Source of the DNA: Tetracentron sinense
Taxonomy: Eukaryota > Streptophyta > Magnoliopsida > Trochodendrales > Trochodendraceae
Assembly (NCBI GenBank): GCA_015143295.1
Contig: CM026559.1
Span: 19,854,826 to 19,918,825 of the forward strand
DNA: 64,000 nucleotides
Direction: 5' to 3'
Shown here: in pieces, positions 57,457 through 64,000 of the stretch
Layout of the letters: each line of letters opens with the position of its first letter
Position numbering within the stretch: position 1 is the stretch's first letter
Translations under genes and position numbers: made by a program
The notes under the pieces: model-generated
What the model was told of the DNA's origin: nothing
Database searches by the model: none
The model's input: the letters and a program-made list of their open reading frames with translations, nothing else

Positions 57457-58484
57457 GGCAACGGATTATCTCTGATAGATGCCTTGAGAATTAGACTAGG
57501 GCATGCATCTCTTGCTGAGGGTGGAAAGGCTATGGGACTAAACTTAACACCCCCGAAGGCTTTCATTTTTTTTTTGTACCCGTTTTTGGGAAGCTCTTGG
57601 GTGAAGCTTATAAGGCTGCGTGTGTGGTCAGCATGCATGTTTGTCGTGTGTGTTTTTGCATGTGGGTTGTGAGTGTGTTTCCCTTCTTTACCTTCAGTAC
57701 TCACCTTGTGGTGTTACTCAGTTTACCAAAAAATAGGAAAGGCCTTGAACTAAGAGATGATAACGTGTATGTGCATGTACTTTCCATTGGGTGGTACACA
57801 TCATCTTTCCACTCGCCGCATATCCTCTTTGACACTCTTTAATTTTAGTTAAGATTCTATGGTTAAATAATTTAGTCTTGGTTATTTTAAAAAAAAATTG
57901 AAAAAAATTAACTATATGAGTGAGTGAATCATAACCATGATTAAATTTGTAAAATATTTTTTCTAGAAACTAAGGTTAGATTATTTATCCTTATGGATAA
58001 ATGAATCTTAACTATAGTGAATAAGTGTCAAAAGAGGACACGTGAAAAGCTAGGGAAATGTATGCATACCACCCAACATTCTCATGTGCATACACAGTAT
58101 CACCTCCTTTATTCAAGACTTTTCCACGCGTCAGCAAGAGAGGCATACCCAAGTGACCTCGGGTTGTCTCTGGCAAAGCCAAAAGGGCTCTCGGGCAACC
58201 ATAGAATAAGGGACATGTGGCGTTAAAAAGGGGAGAAGTCATTTTATTTTTTCCCCATCATTTTGACTTCTCCCCACTTGATATCTTTTCCCCTTAATCT
58301 CAACACCTTATCGCCATGTGTCATATGGTGTGTGGAGAAATCAAAATCAAGAGGCCCATGATTTTGACTTCCCCACCACTTGTCCCCTATTTTATGGTTG
58401 CCCGAGACAAACCCTTTCGTGTCTTCGTCAGAGACAATCCGAGGCCTACCCAAGTCCAATACTCCGCATCTGTCCCAGGGTGCC
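57457..58484. mobile_element. Long foldback element, probably Mutator-like
   Basis: The left arm (57457-57850) is the inverted partner of the right arm (58000-58154 and 58447-58484). Matching blocks include GCATGCATCTCTTGCTGA with its partner at 58127-58145, GGGTGGTA (57790) with TACCACCC (58067), and the central TTAGTTAAGATTCT/GAATCTTAACTA pair. The ends GGCAACGGATTATCTC and GGCACCCTGGGACAG resemble the MITE termini at 1924. The right arm is interrupted by the MITE at 58155-58446. The left arm holds about 205 extra bp (57533-57736) flanked by GGAAAGGCT and GGAAAGGCC. No clear target duplication was found for the whole unit. Confidence 0.55.
58155..58446. mobile_element. MITE of the same Mutator-like family as 1924-2426
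   Basis: Terminal inverted repeats of about 75 bp (left GACCTCGGGTTGTCTCTGG, right in reverse GGCCTCGGATTGTCTCTG). A perfect 9-bp target duplication TACCCAAGT flanks it (58146-58154, 58447-58455). The core shares TTAAAAAGGGGAGAAGTC and TTTGACTTCTCCCCACTTG with the outer copy near 2 kb. It is 292 bp and non-coding, and it inserted into the right arm of the foldback element. Confidence 0.88.
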
Positions 58485-60836
58485 TAACCCCTTCCCTGAG
58501 ACTTAATACTCTCATTGAGACCATTAGACTTTATCCATATCTAGGACCTATTCCTGATAATTAATAGGTGGCAACTTCTAATTGAAAATCAGTATTAAAC
58601 TTGACCTAGTTACTCGGCCTAGTTTGAGGGGAAGTAATGAGGTTTTTCTCATGGCTAACACAACCAAGCCAGCCGATATCCAACATGAGGAGGAGCAGGA
58701 GCAGCCGTGTGGGTCCCAATCATGTGGGTTCCAACCTTAATTCTCAATTTACCTTGATTCCCACTTTGCTGTAGAAATATTGGGTATATTTTATTATCAT
58801 ATGTAATTGCCTTAGATTGGTAACTTGATCCAATCAAGAGTTGTACTAATCTCAATATAGAAAATTCATTTCTCTCATCTCCTACTACTTTGAGAGGAGA
58901 ACATTCAAATGTCCAAGGGTTTCTCATATTGTTCATAATTACCCCTTGGCTTCTAATCTAGACTGAAACTTATAGACCCATCAAATTTTAGTTCATTCTA
59001 TATTATAAGAAAAAAAATTATATTGAGTCTACGAGTAATTAGATATTACCAAACCAATCTTGTAATGTCTATATATTAAATAGTTTATATGAGCATCTAA
59101 TATTAGGATGGCTTCTACAAATCCTATGGAGTGTATAGGGATCATTGTAAATGGGAAAATGTAAGAAAGAATTACAAATGCCTTTAGGGTCATGTTATTT
59201 TGCTTTTGCCAAGACTTACAAAGTCGGGCACTTTGTAAGTTTTGTCATTTTTGTCATTGCATTTTCTTTTGAGAACTAGATGTCTCATGCTTTTCTTCTC
59301 TTGGGTTTCCTTTCCTGTAAGACATCAAATGCAACAAACTTAATGATTTCAAATCTCATAAAAAAAATATAAAGACTTGCAATCTCATGGTAAGAATTAA
59401 TTATATTAGAAACCTTGACAAAGTGACCCAAATTTCTTAACGATTACCATGGGACAAAGTGCAAAGTGAAAATCCTTATAAGTCTAGCAAAAGAATGGAC
59501 CCTAGAGGAAAATAAATTATAACATAATTTATGAAAATCTGTGGTAATCATAGAGGATCGATTATACAGATATTTATATTTAGTATGCATTCTTGTAAAT
59601 TTGAATAGATTTAAAAGTTGGCTTCTAACGTTGAATCATCTATCGATTAAAATTATGTTGTTTCGATTGACAAAAACATCAATCCTAGTCAACTCTAATT
59701 TAACCTGATTGTGTGGACGAGACATGGTAATGTATGGATTTAGAATTATCTCTCTTCTTCGAATTTTGTTTTTATTGAACTTCTAATTCATCTTCGTTGT
59801 TAGCTCTTTATCCCAACTATATGAGCCATCAACACGAATCTTATTCTATTATTCCAATCCATCAAGAGCTTTGTGTCATTCTAGTCTATCAAGAGCTATA
59901 TCTTCTGTTGTTATTAAATAATTTATTTTTATTATCTAGGTCTATGTTATTTGCAACCATTTCATTGTTCGTTTAGTGCTTTCAACTTACAGTAGCTCAT
60001 TCTGTCCCATTGGTGGCCTCATTGGTGCTCGACTAGACGTATTCAAATGCACTCCATAATTCTTGCAAATGCACTCATAGCTGATCTCCTCTTTCCTAGT
60101 TTTACCATTCATTCATCTCTACATCAATGTCTATGCTACACTCATTCTATAAATATGTTGTTTCTTGGTCGCCTAAAATTGTTCTCCTTCAACCATAGTT
60201 TGCTTTGTTGCTGTCTTGCAAAAATTTCCTTTAATCTGGAATGGATTGTCAATGACATCATACACTAAAACCACATCTTCAAATAGTCATCCAACTCCAA
60301 TTTTATTGGAATCATTTTCCCTATTCTATCCTTGTTTCAAAAGGGAGAAAATTCGGAGGAAATGAAAGTCATCTTTTGATGCGTAAAGTGCAAGGGACTG
60401 CTTCTAAATTCCGCATACTTTATAAAAGTTCCTTCATAAACAATCTGTTGTTATTCATTCTGAACTCTCTTTTCATTGCCAATGTTGTTTGAGACAGATT
60501 GTGATAACAACTTAGTTCAAGTCTGTGATTTATCAGAATTTTTTGACAAGAAGAAGTAAGATTATCACTTGAGAAAAGTGTGTAAATTGTAATGTATCTA
60601 AGTTACTAATCTCTAACCTAATAACCAGATGACTAAAAACTAGGTCTATTGTAGGAAGTAAAACTCTCCAGTCTCCATCCATCACAAGTCTAGAAAATTA
60701 AATTTTCTATTATCATTTGATCCTTACCTACCAACGGTGAAGACGTTAGTTTATCTCTCCTGATGATGCATACAGAACATGAACACAGAAAATGTGGATG
60801 CAAGGAAGAGAAAGAAAAACTAAGGGAAGATATTAT
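58485..60836. other. Intergenic stretch downstream of the H+-ATPase gene
   Basis: About 2.35 kb with no recognisable gene, repeat or RNA. Short open frames here have no codon bias or motif. AT-rich throughout. Confidence 0.6.
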
Positions 60837-60842
60837 TTTATT
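60837..60842 (-). terminator. Candidate poly(A) signal of the H+-ATPase gene
   Basis: The minus strand reads AATAAA 200 nt after the stop codon at 61042, a plausible spacing for a plant 3' UTR. Not proven; other A-rich signals are possible. Confidence 0.4.
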
Positions 60843-61041
60843 CTTACATAAGAGACCAAAGTCAGACATCGCTCTTTCTTCGTACTTAACATTGATAGAA
60901 AAGAAAAGTAGTTATAATCATAGCACGGAAACATCTTTCTATCCAGAAAAGGGTTATACTAGTTATGCTTTCCTTCTCTTCTGGGTTTAGCATGACAGGT
61001 GATCTGCAGCCCTCTCCTCTCACTATTGTTTCTTCTGGTTC

Positions 61042-63956
61042 TTAAACTGTATAATGCTGTTGGATTGTATCAATGTCTAGCCCTTTAAGCTTCACCACCG
61101 ACTCAACATGCCCCTTGAGCGTATGCAGTTCCCGAAGCCTACAACCACAAAATCACACAAGTACTTAATTTTTTGATTGTCATGGTAAATATTCTCTTTT
61201 CATTCTCAAACAAGAAAACATAAAATGGAGGAGAAAAAAAATGGTAGTTGTATAACTAAAGGCATTATCTAAAAGAAATCTTACTAGCAAAGTTGGTTTT
61301 TAAAATACAGATTGGCAATGACAGAAATGATTCTACATGAATCTCAACAGGATTGCATACCTTGCAACCTCGGCTCGCCTCTTGGCCTGCTCGGCAATCT
61401 CGGAAAGCTCCCTGTAATTGCTCTTGTCGGAGAAGAGAGCAGAGGTTTCCGCTGGTTGTAAGCCATGTAGAGTTCTCTGAGCAAGGGCCCACTGAGCTTC
61501 TCTTTCCTCTTTCCCGTAATCTTTCTTGGTAGTGAACGCAGTCTGTTTTTGAAGAAAGCAACAAACAGTTAATAGCATCAAAATCCTAGTGCAATCAGTT
61601 TCAAAGATCCAACCAACTATATAGTGAAATGCCAATTTTACAGAAGATCACGTAGAAACGTACCCTGTTCTCTAACATGGAATCCCAAGCCTTTCCGCTT
61701 AGGATGTAGCGGATGGAAAATTTGATGAAGTCAAGTGGGACATAGAATACCACACTGTAAATCCAGATGACTCCAGCCCACCCCCAGCCCATTCCTTGTA
61801 TCCTTGCGAAACCCCAGTTGGCATAGACGGCTATCAGAGTTGCCACCTGATAGTAACAGAATGATTAACTACATGTGCAATCCATTTCTTTTAGTTCGCA
61901 AATTCACTAAAACATGACATTAACATTCAGCGCATTTAGATCGGGAATCAATCAATCAGAAGTCCGCCAACCTAGTAGGTTGACAGAACAGGTAGCCTGA
62001 CTATATTTGATAATGATCTGTGAACTCACTCATAAAATCCCGGGGTTATATTTTCACTGTTTTTATAAGGGAGATGTTCAGGCATTTCCTTTTGGAGAAG
62101 ATATTAGAATGCCTAAGGGGGAGTGCTAGTCCCAATCACGCGAATCATTAATCGCCCCATTAATTTCATAGTCAAATACTTTGGACGTAGGCCCCACCAA
62201 TAAGTGGTTTGACTATTCTCCTTTATGGGGCGATTAAGGGTTGACGCAATTGGAGCTAGCTTTTCCCATGCTTAAATACCTCCTATAAAAGGCACTAAAA
62301 CCCAAACCAGTCACATAGACTTTCTCATGGCCATCCCAAGAGAATGCCATAATATTTTTACTGACACACAATCTCACCCCAAAGAAAAAAAAACTGTATG
62401 ACCATGTTTTATGATCTCTCAATGTCAAAGATTATGCTGAACTTCGTTTGAGGAGGTTAACTACAGTTCCATGTACTTCATAAGTTCAAATATATCTGGT
62501 AACTTGTACGATTGTACCAAGTTATCTGGCTCATCTAGTCGCACAAAGATGGAAGATGGAGATGACTAGAGTATGGTGACCACTTGAATTCTAAGACAAC
62601 AAAAATCAAACTCAAGTAGCTTCTAATTACTTCCTCCCTCGAGAAAAATATGGAGAAATGGGTTCTATGTCCATCCTTGTGGGGAAGATAAAATATAAAG
62701 TTGGGGGGTTGCATGCAACATTTTTTATCAAAAAACTTCAAACCATGTAGAAATACTTGAACTTTAATTGCCTGTATGAAAATCTTAGTACTCAGTCCAC
62801 TGAGAATGCAATGTTCATCATAGCTGGGGATGAAAAAAAATGGAAGATAATTCTTACTAGCTGAGCAGCTACGAAAGCGCAGAGTAGGAGAGACCCAGGG
62901 CGTTCGACGAAGGACCAGCTGCGAGACCGAGTGACGAAAATGAGGGCCTGACTTATTATACTCACTTGGAGGTACAATGCTGCCATCATTTCATCAGGAC
63001 TATTCCTCAGCGATCTTACCCCAAATTTTTCCTGCATCACCAAGACCAGATAACAAATGCTTAAAATAAGAAATGAACTCATTTCAATGTAAGGTTAAAA
63101 TATCTGAAGGAGAAATAAAATAAATTTCGTACCGGGAAGAAGTCGGTATCCTTCATAATCCAGAAGAATATTACTGTCATCAATGCCAAATAACCTCCAA
63201 GCACAACGCCAGTTGCAAAAATCTCTCTCAGTTTCCAGCTGTCAGGCAGTGGAGATGGCTTCACTCGATCCTTTGATATCGTCATAATCGTTCCTAGATA
63301 TATAATAATGCATGGCATCAGACTCGCAATCAATTTACAAAGCAAGGTGGATAGGACAAGGAGAAGAGTGTTGCAGAAACTTAAGAAGTTTCCAGGATAG
63401 AATCTTACCATCATTCAGGATGGCAATGATCAAAACCATAAAGGGAGAAAAGTCGAACTTCCATATCAGAGCAATAAACATGAAGCCGAACTACAAAATT
63501 GGGAGTAAAAAGATAGAAACAGATAAATAAGAACCCACAACTAGAATTACTTAATTTCTAGTTTTAAATAATCTTATCTCTATTCTACTTACGACAATAC
63601 GGATGGTAATTGAGACTGCGTAGATCTGCAAAAGAGAAGCACCAAATAAAATTTAGACTCTGTTAAGTAAACCACAGAAGCTTGGAAAGTTCTCAGGAAA
63701 AGAAGTCAGTAACTAACAGTGTAGTTCTTCATCCTTTGGAAAATAGCTCTGCTCGTCAGCACCGCACTAATTATAACACTCAGCCCAGGTTCAGTGAGGA
63801 CAATGTCAGAAGCACCTCGAGCAGCATCCGTAGCATCAGCAACAGCAATCCCAATATCTGCCTTCTTCAAAGCAGGGGCATCATTGACACCATCTCCCGT
63901 CATTCCACATATATGCTTCCTCTCCTGCAACTTCCTCACAATTTCGTATTTATGCT
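61042..63956 (-). CDS. Plasma-membrane H+-ATPase (P-type, P3A), 3' half
   Basis: This gene encodes the proton pump that energises plant plasma membranes by ATP-driven H+ export. Eight exons are visible (high to low): 63718-63956, 63593-63625, 63409-63490, 63133-63293, 62858-63031, 61664-61846, 61361-61542, 61042-61138. All have GT-AG borders and one continuous frame of 382 codons. Seen: the hinge motif [18 protein letters not shown] in the first exon, transmembrane segments M5-M10, the conserved M6 Asp in AILNDGTIMTIS, then the C-terminal autoinhibitory domain ([34 protein letters not shown]). The last residues are QQHYTV, whose Thr, when phosphorylated, binds 14-3-3 proteins and activates the pump. 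The QQHYTV end and [11 protein letters not shown] region suggest subfamily II (PMA4/AHA4-AHA11 type), which is inference. The gene continues past the right edge, where the phosphorylated Asp (DKTGT) would lie. No damage is seen; this looks functional. Confidence 0.95.
62117..62267. mobile_element. Small MITE in an H+-ATPase intron
   Basis: A 151-bp unit with terminal inverted repeats of about 60 bp (left GGGGGAGTGCTAGTCCCAAT, right in reverse GGGAAAAGCTAGCTCCAAT; shared inner block TTAATCGCCCCAT). The 8-bp flanks ATGCCTAA (62109-62116) and ATGCTTAA (62268-62275) match at 7 of 8, a duplication length typical of hAT elements. It lies in the 1011-bp intron 61847-62857 and does not touch splice sites. 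Confidence 0.75.
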
Positions 63957-64000
63957 CTGTACAAGAAAACAAAAAAAAACAGTTTTCACTTTTCACAATC

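Noticed and set aside
57444-57704. 86-codon frame and its opposite-strand overlaps
   Set aside because: It lies in the foldback arm and its insert; no motif and no splice or codon support.
60763-60990. 75-codon frame just downstream of the H+-ATPase stop codon, opposite strand
   Set aside because: It overlaps the expected 3' UTR of the pump gene and has no recognisable domain; most likely chance.
62117-62267. Calling the intronic inverted repeat a PIF/Harbinger MITE because TAA/TTAA lies nearby
   Set aside because: A 3-bp TAA duplication would leave the inverted-repeat ends misaligned; the 8-bp near-match fits the ends exactly.

Overview
This is nuclear DNA of a flowering plant, most likely a eudicot. 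The evidence is a plasma-membrane H+-ATPase gene with introns at the right edge, long-LTR Ty3/gypsy elements of the Tekay (chromovirus) and Athila types, a Ty1/copia element, Helitrons and MITEs. About 95% of the window is mobile DNA. The only host gene I can support is the 3' part of the H+-ATPase (61042-63956, minus strand).

Layout. 1-2676: non-coding, AT-rich, with a 103-bp tandem duplication and two MITEs of one Mutator-like family, one inside the other. 2677-38336: best read as one old Helitron (minus) that has been inserted into repeatedly. Its left part received a Tekay-like LTR (solo LTR A, 3447-22609). That LTR was split by a plus-strand Tekay-like element (5160-21758), which was split in turn by a minus-strand Tekay element (8049-18041). 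Near its 5' end the old Helitron received Helitron A (24736-26096), and Helitron B (26097-37976) then landed exactly on the edge of A. B was split by a coding-free LTR element (26331-36883), which carries solo LTR B (28804-31041). Target-site duplications are visible for nearly every step, so the order can be read.

38588-57194: a Ty1/copia element with a minus-strand Athila element (44966-56049) inside it. 57457-58484: a long foldback element with another MITE of the 2-kb family in one arm. 58485-60836: nothing recognised. 60837-63956: H+-ATPase 3' half, with a small MITE in one intron.

The most interesting signal is shared design in the Tekay-like LTRs. All five LTR types (solo LTRs A and B look like sisters) show the same order: a cluster of family-specific palindromes, a TATA-like box, a minisatellite whose every unit folds into a hairpin, then a conserved 15-nt stem-loop. 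Base changes between units and between families often keep the pairing, which suggests structure in the RNA leader is selected. All LTR-element coding regions are fossils with several breaks. Percent identities and ages were not computed; age statements rest on nesting order and on comparison by eye.
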